The translations under genes and the position numbers were made by a program. A DNA stretch of 64,000 bases, taken from Helicoverpa zea (Eukaryota; Arthropoda; Insecta; Lepidoptera; Noctuidae). The stretch lies in the NCBI RefSeq assembly GCF_022581195.2, contig NC_061461.1, forward strand, positions 2,356,001 to 2,420,000. The letters run 5' to 3'. Below are positions 1 through 13,500 of the stretch, one piece after another (position 1 is the first letter of the stretch; each line of letters opens with the position of its first letter). The notes beneath the pieces are model-generated. The model saw only the letters and a list, made by a program, of their open reading frames with translations, was not told where the DNA came from and did not search any database.

Positions 1-3000
1 AGGATTTAATGACACAATTCATGGCATGAAAAGTATGGTAGGAAGTAGCAAAAATATAAGTAAAGGGGCATTCTTCTTCTTCTTTCTACCCGAATTGTAT
101 ATATTTGTAGTCGGCGCAGTATGTTTTCCCTTTCCATTCCTCTCCGTCACTCGTCATACTAACATTCAATCTCTTTTTATTTATGGCATCTCTCAGTCCA
201 TCCATTCAGATTCATACATACGTGTTTCGTCCCTCCTTGTTACTCATAGAAGACAATAGTAATTGCTTGTCTCTCATCTCTTCTGTAACTGGTGCATCTT
301 TCAAGCTGCTTCTAATACATATAATTTATTGTTCGTCTTTTATGCATTCGTGGCACTGTTGGGGGTGAACTAGTTCTAATTTCTTCCTAAATTCGTCCAT
401 GAATTCTATTGCCTATACACAATCGAATAGTTAACAGATTTAAATCATTCAGATAGTTCGATCAGATTTTAAATTAGGTAATTTCAAACACCATGTGCTT
501 CAGTGTTTTAGCATTCAGTAAAACAGAGATAGAAATTAAATCTTCAAATTGGATATAGGACTGAGCATCTAATTTGAAATACCACTTAAAATCTAAATTG
601 TAACTTTCATTAGAAATCCAATAAATTCTAATGGCATGAAACTAGATGTTAACCCACTAATGTCCATCATTTCTTCTCTCACAAAATTAACCCTCAAACG
701 TCTATGTATAGTATGGCATGTTCCGACCATGTTAGCCCTAGGGGTGTGCTGATGGCATGTTTCAAACACGCAACATCCCCGTAACACTGCATGGGAAGCA
801 AACAGCTGACAGCGTTTTATTTTTGCCATTTCTTTGCATGGAAATAATGCAATGTGACGTTGAAAAATTGACTTGTCTTATTTCGGTGTGTGGAAGACCT
901 TTATATCCATCTGTAATTGAAGATTTTGTTTGTTTATTTGCGCTCTTCTCAGGAGATCTAGTAGTGCTATCGCGACACTAGTGGCATCTTGCAGAGGCTA
1001 ATCTTATTACTACTTCACACTACTTAAGGAAGTCGAAAAAATATCTCAATTATTTTTTGAGTTAGTATTAGTCATTATAATTAAAGAAAATTCACCAACA
1101 GACATTATAACAATTAATATTCTGCACAACTCCTATTTGAAAAATCTGGACGCATAGAAAAAGACAATCGAAGGAATTTGTATTTCCATAAAATTTTTGT
1201 TTGTCTACCCTCGGCGGGTCCATTATGAATTGATTTGTATTCAATCGGTGTGTATTCAAATCAGTTATTGTGTTCTTTGCGAAAGGGGACGATGTTATAG
1301 CTATATAGTGATATTTTGCGGAATTGCGTGTTAAACTGCGTTGGCGGGAAGTAAACTTCTAAGAAATTAAAAGGACACAACGTAATTGAGTTACAATTTT
1401 GTTGCAAGATTATTTGTGTGAAGCTTGAAGATTTGAGACTTTGGAATTGTGTATGGAAGTAATTATTTGTTAATAATAATAGCGAACTATAGCAGTTCCC
1501 TGTGGTTATTTAGACAATATTGGGGTTTGCACAGCACGTCTCTTTCTTCTTTGTGCCGACATCTCACAAGTAATATTCTGTCTAGCTCTAGCCATATCGA
1601 CTTCCATACTAAAAATAAAACTACCTATATAAAATTATCTTTTACCACAGAACACAAAACAAAAACTACACGTAATAGTTTATACCACATTGTAGACTAA
1701 ACACCCGTTCAGATATCAATCACAGGGATTGGTAGCACGGACCGTGAATCAATCACTACAGCGAAACGGTACGATCCTAATGTATTGGAAAATTGAACTT
1801 TCAACGTGCTTCTATTTTTGTTTTCAGTCTTAAGCTGTTTATGTCGTGGATTAAATTTGTTTTTGTTAAGTTCGGATTTATGTTAGTTTCAGCTGGATTT
1901 TTAGTATCAGTTCACATTGTTTAGATAACTTAGCTGCAATTTGCGAGTGTACACTTTGATGTGTCTTAAAGTGCCCAAGCATTTGTTGTATTTATTTATA
2001 ATGCTTTCCATAAAAGTATCTAACGATTCCGCTGAACACACCTGATTATAGGAAAAACTTATTTATCAAGAATTTTGGACCATAAAATCATTTTATTTTT
2101 GTGGTTGCTTGTCACACAACTGCTCAGTAAAGAAGAAAGCTATTCAATTACTTGTACACGATGTACGAAATAACCGGCCCCCAATATATTATTGAACATA
2201 TGTACAGACGATATACGCCGTAATATACGTTATGATAGGTGGTTTGTTTTGACAAGACAATGTAGTGTTAGGGCGAAGGGGCTCGTATTTAGTATGTGAC
2301 CCGCGGTGAGACACTCAATTGATGTTTCCGATTGAGTGAACAAGATATTTACATAGAGTTGTGAAACATAAGAGAAATGCATTTATTTACCTGTTAAGTG
2401 ATGGGGGAAAACTTCTCATTTGGAATACTGGAAGCTTACTCGAAGATCAAGGAACATTTTAACTCACGCCATGCATAAGAAATACTAAAAGATATTTATA
2501 TTCACCAGTTCTAGCTTACCTTGTATAGGAATATATAGACTATAGAAAACTCTTTGGCAAAAACTTTTCTCACAACAAAGAAAAGGTTTTAACAACTCCA
2601 TAAACTTCCATCAGCTGTATAGAAATCGAATCACATACTCCTTGATTTTGAGGAGATCACAACTGGAATACCAATGACCCTGTCAGGTCGATCCGGGGTA
2701 ACACTTTGCCGCCTCGCGCGCCCTCTAGCTCATAACCTGAGATGTTCGTAATTTTGGAAACGTGTGCCCTTGCAATTGATTCTGATTATTACACTGGTAC
2801 TACGCTTACTGCATACCTCACGTGCCGGAGGTCTGAGAGGATTAGGGAATCAGCTTTAAGAGGAGTCTTGGTTATCAATCAATCAAGATTTTATTATTTC
2901 AGTTAAGCCGAACCTACTACACTTTAGGCAGTCCCAAAAAACACTTGCCTTGCCTCAATTGCGGTCATCTTCGATCTTCTTCGGCATTTTTCCTCCAAAT

Positions 3001-4245
3001 ATCAGAAATACATTGGTGTATAAAACCCTGCCTTTACATTCAGTATGAACCTATAGGTATATTTCAGGTCTCTCGGTTGGAAACGGTTTGGTCAGTTTCT
3101 AAGCATTTCATAAATAAACATCTAAGTACACGTTAAGTAATCCTATCCATCAAGCCTTTTTTCTAGACTCTTACAGCCTATGTAACTGGGTGACGATATA
3201 TCTATGCTAATCACAATAAAACAAAAAAGGGTTGCCCTCATAAAAATATAAAATAAAAAGTTGAGCTCTCGTTTCAGCGGTTACGACTGAACCGGGGCCG
3301 GGCCGCTATTTCATAGACACGAGCACCTCTTCCAGAACTTTACGATCGTACTCCTAAAGTTCTTTAACATTTAAAACTAAATTAAATTCTTGGGAAGCGG
3401 TTACAGCTATGGAAGTACTTCATTCCATGACCCTCACTCCGCCCAGTATATTTTCACCAACTTGCCAGAATTTTCATAGTCTACTGTAGTACCTCATGTG
3501 CATTTGAAACGAGGTATACGAAAGGTTGAAGTACCTGCCTCTTTTGTAATCATTTCTTTATGAATTATGTGCTAGAAATAATTTTGACCTCTATTGTTTC
3601 ATAAATAAGAATCTATGTTTGTTTATTATAATAATTGATAAGAATTGAGTTACCAAGTGTAGTACTAGTGATTAAATTACGTAACTTGAATATTTGGTAA
3701 ACTTATTCTATCTAGGGTGCCTTTAATAAGCTAATTCAAAGTCCCCGCTAAGTTTAATTAAAGTGAAAGCCCAAACGTCACCTGAGAACTATCTCTAAAT
3801 AATTCTTCGGTCAGCGTTCCATTAAATATTTTATATTGTAATCTCGAAATACAGCGTTGCGTCTTTTATTGACACAGCCAGACCTCTATAAAGTTTCTCC
3901 ACTTTACGACACTACTGAACTAAAGCTTTTTGGTTTTGTATGATTAAAATTAATTATTTAATAATGAAAAATGAGGTTCAAAGGGATTGAACTAGTTTTC
4001 TGTGAAATTTGAGGACGAGTATCGGATATTGTTGACAAAGGACTGGATGGGACTCATTTTGTAAAAGGGCAAAGAATGTAAAGGATTCTGAGTGGTTCGC
4101 AAATATATTGGATACTTTGGGAGTATTGTGTAATTTACTTTGTGGAGAGCAGTTTTTTGTTTGGGTTCTATTTATACAAAGCCTATTATTGGTTACCATA
4201 TGATCCTTGATGTGCATTAGATAGATAAACGTTCTTTTTTTTGCA
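1..4245. other. Intergenic sequence downstream of the spondin-like gene
   Basis: AT-rich sequence with only short chance open frames. The only structure noted is a possible LINE 3' end at 2873-2940. I saw no gene here. Confidence 0.6.
2873..2940 (-). repeat. Possible 3' end of a LINE with (TTGA)n tail
   Basis: Read on the minus strand, an AATAAAA signal is followed by a short (TTGA)n run, like the microsatellite tails of non-LTR retrotransposons. No coding remnant is visible upstream. Confidence 0.3.
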
Positions 4246-4251
4246 TTTATT
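4246..4251 (-). promoter_or_regulatory. Candidate polyadenylation signal of the spondin-like gene
   Basis: AATAAA on the minus strand lies 58 bases past the TAG stop, and a plausible cleavage region follows. AT-rich sequence makes chance hexamers common, so this is only the nearest good candidate. Confidence 0.5.
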
Positions 4252-4308
4252 GAAATCTCTAAAATAAAACAACAAAATTCAAATATTAAAATGTATTCGA
4301 TAATTAAT

Positions 4309-4502
4309 CTACCATTCAAAATAATCGATATGTGCGCAAGAGTTGACATTGCCGCAATGTTTCCTATCAGTCAGGGTGGGACAGTCGCGACCACCGGGCT
4401 TCTTCTCGCGTATAACAGTTCTGTACCGGAGCTTATCGCCGAAACCGCAGGTTGCTGAACAAGGAGACCAGGCACTCCATTCTGAGACGAGGCAGTCATT
4501 GG
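4309..4502 (-). CDS. Spondin-like gene exon 7: thrombospondin type-1 repeat and stop
   Basis: The exon encodes residues 334-397 and a TAG stop at 4311-4309. The acceptor reads GATTTCACAG/CCAATG. The TSP1 repeat is complete, with the WxxW mannosylation-type motif (W342, W345), the CSATCG core and six cysteines. The chain ends shortly after the last cysteine with HIDYFEW. Confidence 0.94.
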
Positions 4503-7500
4503 CTGTGAAATCAAAAAGAAGCATGAGGCAAGTTGAATGTTCCAAGGGATTTTTTCGTAGGACGACCAACAACTGAAACGTAAAACGATAAAATCACGTC
4601 AAAACTACTGAACCGATTTAAATGAACTTTGATGAGAGTTTAGTCCTACTCTAAACACATTATTTCTAATTTAAGAATAAACAGGTTGCTTCTAGGCAAG
4701 CGCATTGTAACTTTGCTTGCTTTCAGATGAGATAGAGGTCAAACTTTTCTGTGTGGGAAATGGATCGTGAAAGAAGTCTGTAAGACTGGTTTGGCAGAAA
4801 TCTTACGTTGGATCCTGTTAACAGCATGATGCAGGCGTGACCTGAAGTGCCTAGGCAGATGCTTGTGTAGGCCAAGTTTTCTTCCGTGTGCGACGGCTAA
4901 AACAACGTCATCCATGTTTTTGAGCTCGCCTTCAAATTCTTTTTCTGTAGTCCTGGAATATATGGAATACTATGAATAAAATGGTTATCACCTCAGGAAC
5001 TGACTCTCGAATAAGAACAAATAGGTTATATCTCAAACTATCTAAAACTATCTCATGATTGACACGAGAAAGTTTTCGTGTAGTCAAAACAACTCCGACT
5101 CACTCCACAAAACTCATCTTTGCAAGACTTTAATCATCAATTATTCGGCCTATTGGTGAAAATTGAATAAAAATCTGTTCAACATTTTATGAGTCTATCA
5201 CGAAGAGACAGAGTATCTTACGTTACAGTAATATACTTTTCGTGTAGCAACTATCAGCAAGACGTAATATGAACGATTCCTTATGCTAATACTAATGGAA
5301 AAGTAATAAAGGTAAGTAACGATATGAAATTCTATCAATTTCAATATGACTGGAGTGGGTTTCTGTGTTCAAGCTTTGTAAAAAATATTTGTCTCTGCAG
5401 AAAGCAATTTGGTGTTCCCATTTAGAGACACTTGATTTTGATATGGCACTTAAGATGTTCATGACATAAAAGAGGGCTAATAAACTATTAGGCAATTATT
5501 ATTATTAAAAACGTAGCTTATAAATAAACTGTCTATCTGTTTTCAAAGTACCTCTATTTATTTTGAAGTATATATTTTTATCAAATCCTGAACTTAGGTA
5601 AGGACCAGACGAGGTGAGATGAAATACGATTCAAATGACCGCACCTACATTTTGTATAGGTACCTATATATTTAACAAAATATTTGGGATATATTCTACA
5701 AATCTACCGGATTTGTATCTCGAAGCATTAGAAATAAAGGCTTTAACACTTACGTTGTAGTCGTCGGTGTAGTCACAACGACCACATAGTTCTCAGGTAT
5801 ATTCGGTCTTGGTGTGCCAACCGGTTCTACTTCTAAGTTTTTCAGCTGATCCATGGGGTTATTCCTGGTCATTTCATCATGATCATATGTCTTTTCATCT
5901 TCAACGTCATCAACATCCTCAGTGTCAACTGTCGTTAGTCGTGGTAGTCCTTTATGTTCGTTTTTAGCTTTTAAAACTGACATGAGTTCTTTGCGAGCTA
6001 AATCGTTTAGTTCCTTTGTTGAATATTGTTTCACCTGAAATAGGATAGATGGATTATATTTTCTTCTTCCATAATTACGAATTACGAGGCCTATGTCCAG
6101 CAGTGGACTGCGATGATGATGATGACGATGATAATTACGAATTATACGATGAATGTATTCATGAGAAAATGACCCAAGTTTGGGCTCCCTATACTAGTTA
6201 GGAGATAATCAAAGTCTCAATCAGTTCTGTCGAATCGGATATAAAATCAAAATAAAGATCCTGTAATGATAGCTATGTATAATAAATAAATAAAATTACA
6301 AAAAAAAATATGTAGAAATCCTGTTCTGAGTTTCCCTCACAACTTTTTTTTTTTTTTCTAAGAACTTCCGCATTTCTGCAGCAAACTTGAACAGTGTAAA
6401 AAACGAATGCGCACTAACTCTTACATTACGATGTAATTCAGAAACGCAATTATTCCACAGTTGATTGCTGGGTTGCACTATGGGTTCGTACAAATGGCCC
6501 CTTCATACAATGTTACTGCAATTTTATACGGTAATGGCGGTTCGCCGTACAAAGTGGTTCATGGTCGAATTTTCCGAGAATTTAGTGTTACTTTCTGTGG
6601 AAACTGTGTTAGTAATTCGAGTGTTTATTTAGTTTTGATTTTCATGTCTGTATGTTGCGCAGACATGACATTTACATTAATGGAAATACCGAATTCATCA
6701 AACACAATGTTCTTGTAAAACAGTTCATCAGTTGCTTTAATCTTATAAATGCGAAAGTAACTCTGTTTGTCTGTCGAGCCAAGACTACTGAACCGATTTA
6801 AATGAAATTTTGTAGATGCACTAATAGTCTATATCTTTAGAAAAGCCAAAGGCTATGTACTTCTTATCCATATTTAAGAAGTACCTAGTTCCCTCAGGTT
6901 GCTAGGAACAGCTACTTTCCTACAAAATAACAACATTACACCTTACACCCCAGGCATAAAATTATCACGTACAGCAGAACAGAATGATTTGATTAAACAC
7001 TGGAGCTTCGTATCAGAGTAACCCGATAGCCTGTGTAACGCGATCATGTACTCATATTAACATAATTGTTACATTACAACGCTTCGAGATGCGAGGAGTT
7101 TAGATGACGGTGGGGATATGGAAATTTCGACGTTTTTGTGTTTACTGTTAAGTGGGAAATGTTAAGTGAAATGATCATTGTTAATGTTGGCAATTATGTT
7201 ATTACTAGTTAATTGGGCCTGTTTAGTTAGGACGAACTAGTTTCCGGAAGCGGTATCACCCACGCCCAGTGTAAATTACTCCTTGCACACAGGTAAAGTA
7301 AATGATAATAAGAAAGCAAACTCGATTAAAATTAGCTTGATAAATCAGCACTCTTCGAACGTTAAAAATAAAGACCCCGAAAACGCCCGCCCTTCGCCAC
7401 TTCCTATGTGTTTTTGCTGGGAAGAAGTGGGGCAATAAACTTCCCAGCAATACATGTATAATATTAGTGAAAAGTTCCAGATCCAAGCCAATTAAATTTG

Positions 7501-10500
7501 AATTGTTTAAAAGTAAATAAACAAAATTGCTACATAAGTACAAAATTTCCGAAACATACCTTTGTTAACTCCACTTTAGCAATCGCAGGCAGTTCTCTAA
7601 GCTCTGGATAGTAGAAGCCAGCAGCTGGATGATCAGGCAGCCTCGGTTTGTGCCTGGTCACAGGATCAGGGGGTGTGGTCTCCCAACGAGGAGCTGTGAA
7701 TGTCAGACCACTTGCTGCACCCGCATCTAAAGGCTCCAACTGAAAGTACCCAAAATTATTTAAGAATGTCTTCTAAGGTGTTATACGTTTCGTAATACGT
7801 CACAGGAATTTTTAGATTAAGCCGTAGTAAACAAAGTTTTTTTATAGTTTTAGTTAACTAAAAAGGAAGTTATTGGAGATTGTCTGATTTAAGTAATTAA
7901 TATGCAAACTTCAATATTTGCTTAAGTGGTAGATAAAATAATTATAATCCTTTAATACCTCTTTGCACATCTAGTGTTTGCCTAGTCGCTAAAGCACCTA
8001 ACCGAGAATTTATTTGCTACATGACAGGGTATAAAATAATTTAACTAAAATAAGTTCTCACATCAAGTGTTATCTGATCCACCCAGGAGGAGTCTACACA
8101 TAGGTTCACAGCGTCTACTCCAATGAACCAATCAGGCGATGGTATCATGCGGCACATTAGAGACACCTGCAAATAAATTACTTCATTATTAAGGCTGCAT
8201 GGTGTCCTTTTAATCTCCGAGGCAAGCGATTTCTCAAGTATAAAATACTGTAAACTCAATGAGTTTCTTGGCTTGACTCAGGAGCTACGCAATTTGAAGA
8301 AATATTTAGTTTTTAGGTAGTCAATTTTACGCAAAGTAGAAATATTTGGTACGCAAAGTAGATCCGACGCGACGAGAAGTAGACTACCATTGGTGGAAAC
8401 TAAGGTGTAAGGTCACACACAAATACTTATTACGAATCCTTACCAAGCTATGTCCTCCATCAACAAACACCATGTTCTCAGTCTCCCCAACCCCAGCCCC
8501 TATTGCTCCTGCCGAGAACTGGTCGTAGACTAGCTGATCATCATCACCTTCCTTTACCAGATCATCGATTCTGCCGAACTGAGAAAAAGCCCTCACTGAA
8601 GGCTTGGCTACTGAACCTATGTGGTAGAGGGTGTAGTTGGCTGAGTGGGATTGTCCTGGAACAGAATAGGTGGTTAATGTAACTGAGTTGTGATTATTAT
8701 GTATGGTTGAGGCGAATTTTGATGAAAAATGTCTAAGAACCCACTAATCTAACACCAGCTTTCATATTAAGAAAATCATCTAAATCGGATCATTCTTTTA
8801 AGAGCTTCGCCGTTGCCAAAGACAACATATTCTATAAAGGTACATAGAGGTCAAACTTATAACAGTAACACAGTATATTGGCATCGGTGTTAATAGTAGG
8901 CAATTTTTATGGATATAGTTCAGACATAGACTATGTGAGTGGTGAATTTTAGACATAGAATAGTTTAACTATCAACCTTTTACTTCTATTTCATTTCTTT
9001 CAAAACTTGGATTTAAAATCTCTCTGAAATCTGTTTTATAAAGCTAATCGAGACTAACTAACCAAATTAGACCTTGTTACAGCACCGCTCTATTTCATTC
9101 ACCCAAGATTCCATTTTGATGTTCCTCTATTATTGATTTGTTGGGCTATAAAATGATGTAGACGTTTGTCGCATATACCGGTATATCAAGTTAAATTCAA
9201 CGTAAACGCTTCTAAAGGAAACGGTCCATCGAAGCGTCTCACTATCTGCAGGTTTATTCTCAAAGGAGTTCCGCATAATATTTATTGAAGTGTGGATTGA
9301 GTTATGAAAATAATATATGTTTTAGTAGGGTTGTTATTGTTAGGCAAATCTGTTTGTAGGTGATTGGTAAACGGTTCAGTTGTCCCATTCACAAATAAGT
9401 ATTTCTTTATAAGTTATAGTTTTTTGACTCGCAATCTTAGTAAGAAAGTAGTGTGTAAATAGAAACCGCATGTGACGAATTTTAAAGATTCCGGGCGTAT
9501 TTTTTATTACTGTAGGTATGTTATTAACCTACTAACTTGGATCATAATCTTTGTTAGACAGTAAATGAGTTAAAATATCTAGACACACGGCAGTGTGTCC
9601 GCCAAGTTCGAGCAAAAAAGGCGACACACCGGCCGTGGGTTATATTACACTAACCATTTCGGGCCAAATTCGACCCCCCTGTAACTCAAAATCTATTTTA
9701 TTTACGCATATCAAATTTCTAGTATCTGTTGAGACCCCCTCACTTATCTAAAATACAAAATTTCATTAATATACCTATTGTAGGTCTTGAGATATTGACG
9801 TCAGAAAATCGCTATTTTTACTATACACTCACTGACTCAAGTATTTAATTTTGTATTAAAACTTGCCAAGTAACATCATTAAAAAGTAACTATTTTTAAC
9901 TGAGGTATGTGTATGGAACTTGGTACTTATTCAGATCTCACTTCTTTTATAGGCGAAGCATTCCCATATTATCGAACTTGGCAGTCTTTCACATTTTTGT
10001 TTTGGGTGGGATATAGGTATTTAAACTGGCCACACGCAATTATTCACATACAGGCTCAACTAACCCAGGCTCAACTAACCCAGAGCATCGTATTTCAAAT
10101 ACGATTCGCAAATAACCTCTATACACTGAAACCATTTCAATAGTTTCATATTCAAATGTTAAAAACTCATAATACTAAAAGCCATTACTTACAATTTTAT
10201 TATTAACGAGCAATTTGAAATAACAAATCGTAAAATGTATTATTAAAGTACACATTCGTTTTTACAACTAAGCGAACTTTATAATGATGTTATAATTCAA
10301 AATGTACTTTTTATTTTATTCAAAATTTATTTTAATAGTGAGTGTGAATTTCGAATTCACGAAAATAATTATGATGATATTATTGCTATTAAAATATTTC
10401 AATAGAAATGGTATTTGCATTTGCAGAATAGCTCTCGTTTGCTACCTTAGCCTTTATCGAGGCATTTTATAGACCATTTGCTTGGAAACAAGCGGAGATA

Positions 10501-13500
10501 TGCAAATATAGCAGTTTTCTAAGCCCGGCCATGTTCGTTTTATTATAATTATTACTTGATAGTCATCGTCTGGGTGCGCTCTCAAATTATTAATAGGCTG
10601 AACTGTGTATTTATGAGATTTTACTGAATTATCTTTAAGGATAGACTGAAAATTAATGGGCTGTATTTATCTTTGTTACGTTCTAAATGTTATTTTAATA
10701 TCGAAAATTGAAATATTATGTTAGTCTAGTATATGACTTATTTATTTAGGTTATCAACATAAAAATATATTCATCTTCATAAATCCAATACTTTTTGTCG
10801 TCAATATCTTCAAAGTCGCAGACGAATATAACTTTTCTAAATAAACGTAAAAGTTTTGATACAAAACATGGGAAGTTCATTCAACTCTAGTATGAAAAGA
10901 AGCGACTTCCACCAAAATAACTCTAGCTCAGATATAAATGTGAATACTTTATTTTAGTATTATTATTTAGAATAAATCATGCAATTAATGCAACGTAATT
11001 TATGGATATGTTTTATAGTAGGTATAATAAAGAGGATTTTTTTTGTTCCTTAAAGAGCTTTCTATCTACACAGACACAAAAATACAAAACTTTTCTCTTT
11101 ATAATAATAGTGGATTAAAAACCAACATGATAGAATTTATGCTGAAAAAGAAGCAGTACAAAGTACTAAGAAGCTTGTAGCACATTGTTCTCAGTATAAA
11201 TTTCTAATAAGCAATTATAATAATCAGAGCAAATATGTTTCAATGGAAGAAACACTTGGATGGAGGCCAGGAATCTATGATACTCGTTTTCCCAGAAGAT
11301 GAACTAAATATCAAACAATAGAATTAGTACTAGGGATTAGTAAAAGCGGGCTCCAGAGAAATGTACTGAGTTAAATTCAGTATGTCTGATAGTTGGAGCT
11401 GGGTACACTACAATGCAACTACATATTTATAATGTAAGTTATGAGGTATCAGCACATACAGTGACCCAAAATTAACTTTGCTTTTCTGAACTTAACCATT
11501 TGACGCCTCACGTGTATGCAATAGTATTTTGTTATATATTTTAAATATTGTGGAGTCAGTAGTAACCTTCGGACACGGTAAACCTTACAGCAAGATCTGT
11601 GCGAACAAATATAAATGAGTCAATGAGTCAAATGGCTTTTCCAGAAATGCCGAGTTAATTGGCGCAAACTGCACTCATACATGGTAGTGGAACTACGGAA
11701 TGCATTCAATAAGGATTGCTATTAAACCTCTTTTAGTCTTTTTTTATCGTGATAATATTTTTAGTACATAAATATAAACACATGTCCTCATATACCTAAC
11801 AATAATCTATACAATCAAACACAAAACATCCACTCGCGAACTTCCAAAGTCAGAGTCCTTTAATACGAGTACCAACTAACCCAACGAAAGCTCGCTTAAA
11901 ATATCTGGGGCTAAGTTATCTTTAAGTGCGAAACTTGGCAACTTAAGCTCTCGCACCGTATAGCTTCTGCTAAAGTATTCACCGTTATAAGTTTTATGAA
12001 TTGTACTGAATTCAGTTTTGTTTCATTTAAATTTATTTTGCACGGAACATTCTGAAAGTTCGGAGAAATTTTGTTTAATATCTTCATTCTCTCTTCGGTA
12101 TTAAATTCTAGTTTTCATCTAGCTGAAGTAAGTGCATTCTCGAGTAAGTTTGTGGAATGCAACCAGTTATTGTTGTAAGTACTGAACTTACAGTTTATCT
12201 ACATTATTTTAGCAAGAAATGACAAAGTGGGAAGCTAGTAAAAATAATTTGATGGTAACTGCCTTAAAACCTACAGCACATAAATAAGTATTATGTATGT
12301 ATGAGTATAAGGTTTTTTTAAATAATTTTTTCCCTACAGAAATTTTCTGAAACAAGAAAAACAGTACAAAAATTAAGATAAAATAGGTAGCACCTTGAAC
12401 ATTTTCGTCACAGTGTCTCCCAGCTTACGTCGAGCACTTTGAGCTGAAGTTCGTATCTAATGCTATTTTTATGTAACATGTGTCTTTAGAACCTGTCTGA
12501 TTTTGAGTGGAAGTCCTATATTGTGACGTAGGGCTGCTACGAAATTGTTAAACATTGGTCATTAAGTATATCATCAGAGCATATTTTATATCACATGCCT
12601 TCTCTCTTAATATTGTGATTGCAGATTAAATTCCATAGCAAGTAAATTAAAATTGACCTGATGGCCTCTGTCTCATATAGAATGGTCCTTTCTTTCATTA
12701 ATTCATGACTATCATTTTGCCGTAGTTGAATTAATGCTTAATGTAGTATTTTACCCGTCATAGCAAACAAGAAAAGCGTACATATATCTTCTTTTTATTT
12801 TTCAGATTGAAATGAAATCAAAACACACCAATTTATTTATAGAGTCGATTCCGACGGTCATCAAACAGCGACACCAATAAAACTCGAACGAAAGATCTTC
12901 AATATTCAACAAAAATTTTAATCAAACACTTTCCCGTCTTTATTGACTCGCAATCGTAAAAAGGTGTTGCAATAAAAATAAAAAAAAACTCCCTCTAAAC
13001 AAGGAATAGATGAACAGAAAATATGCGAGTTCTATTTTGAGTAGATTTGCTATACACTGCCAACCCTATCACCTCCCCTTTTTGATTGAAAACAGACAAA
13101 AGGATTTTTTTGCGTCGAAAAAAGGACAAATGCCTTTCAAATACCGACGTACCAGAAGATTTATACCCTCTCACAGATAATTCAATATCTTTTACTCTCA
13201 TAATATAATGGAGACAGCTTTGTTTTCTGGTCACGGGTTTGTCCTTTGAATAACATGTCTAATATATAATACATGTTGCCCTTTGAAGATTTTCAGTTTT
13301 AATCATTTCCTTTCTTGAGTTTTAAGAGTATGGCATCAAAAAGGGTTTCTTGTGTACCTTAATGTAATCAAAATCCGTGGTATGAACTTGACTTTGTTAA
13401 CTCTTTATTTTGGTCCCTTTGCACGAATTGTTTATACAATTATTTATAATACTTTTCCTTTCTGTTTTCCTCTGCATGTGATAAGTTTATTCATGGATAT

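Noticed and set aside
3978..4349. 123-codon minus-strand frame overlapping the last spondin exon
   Set aside because: It is mostly in the 3' flank in a different frame from the TSP1 exon. The spliced gene explains the coding signal.
11235..11380. Possible LINE coding remnant (GGATGGAGGCCAGGAATC region)
   Set aside because: A short likeness to C-terminal retroelement peptides was noticed, but there are stops and no RT motif, so it cannot be supported.
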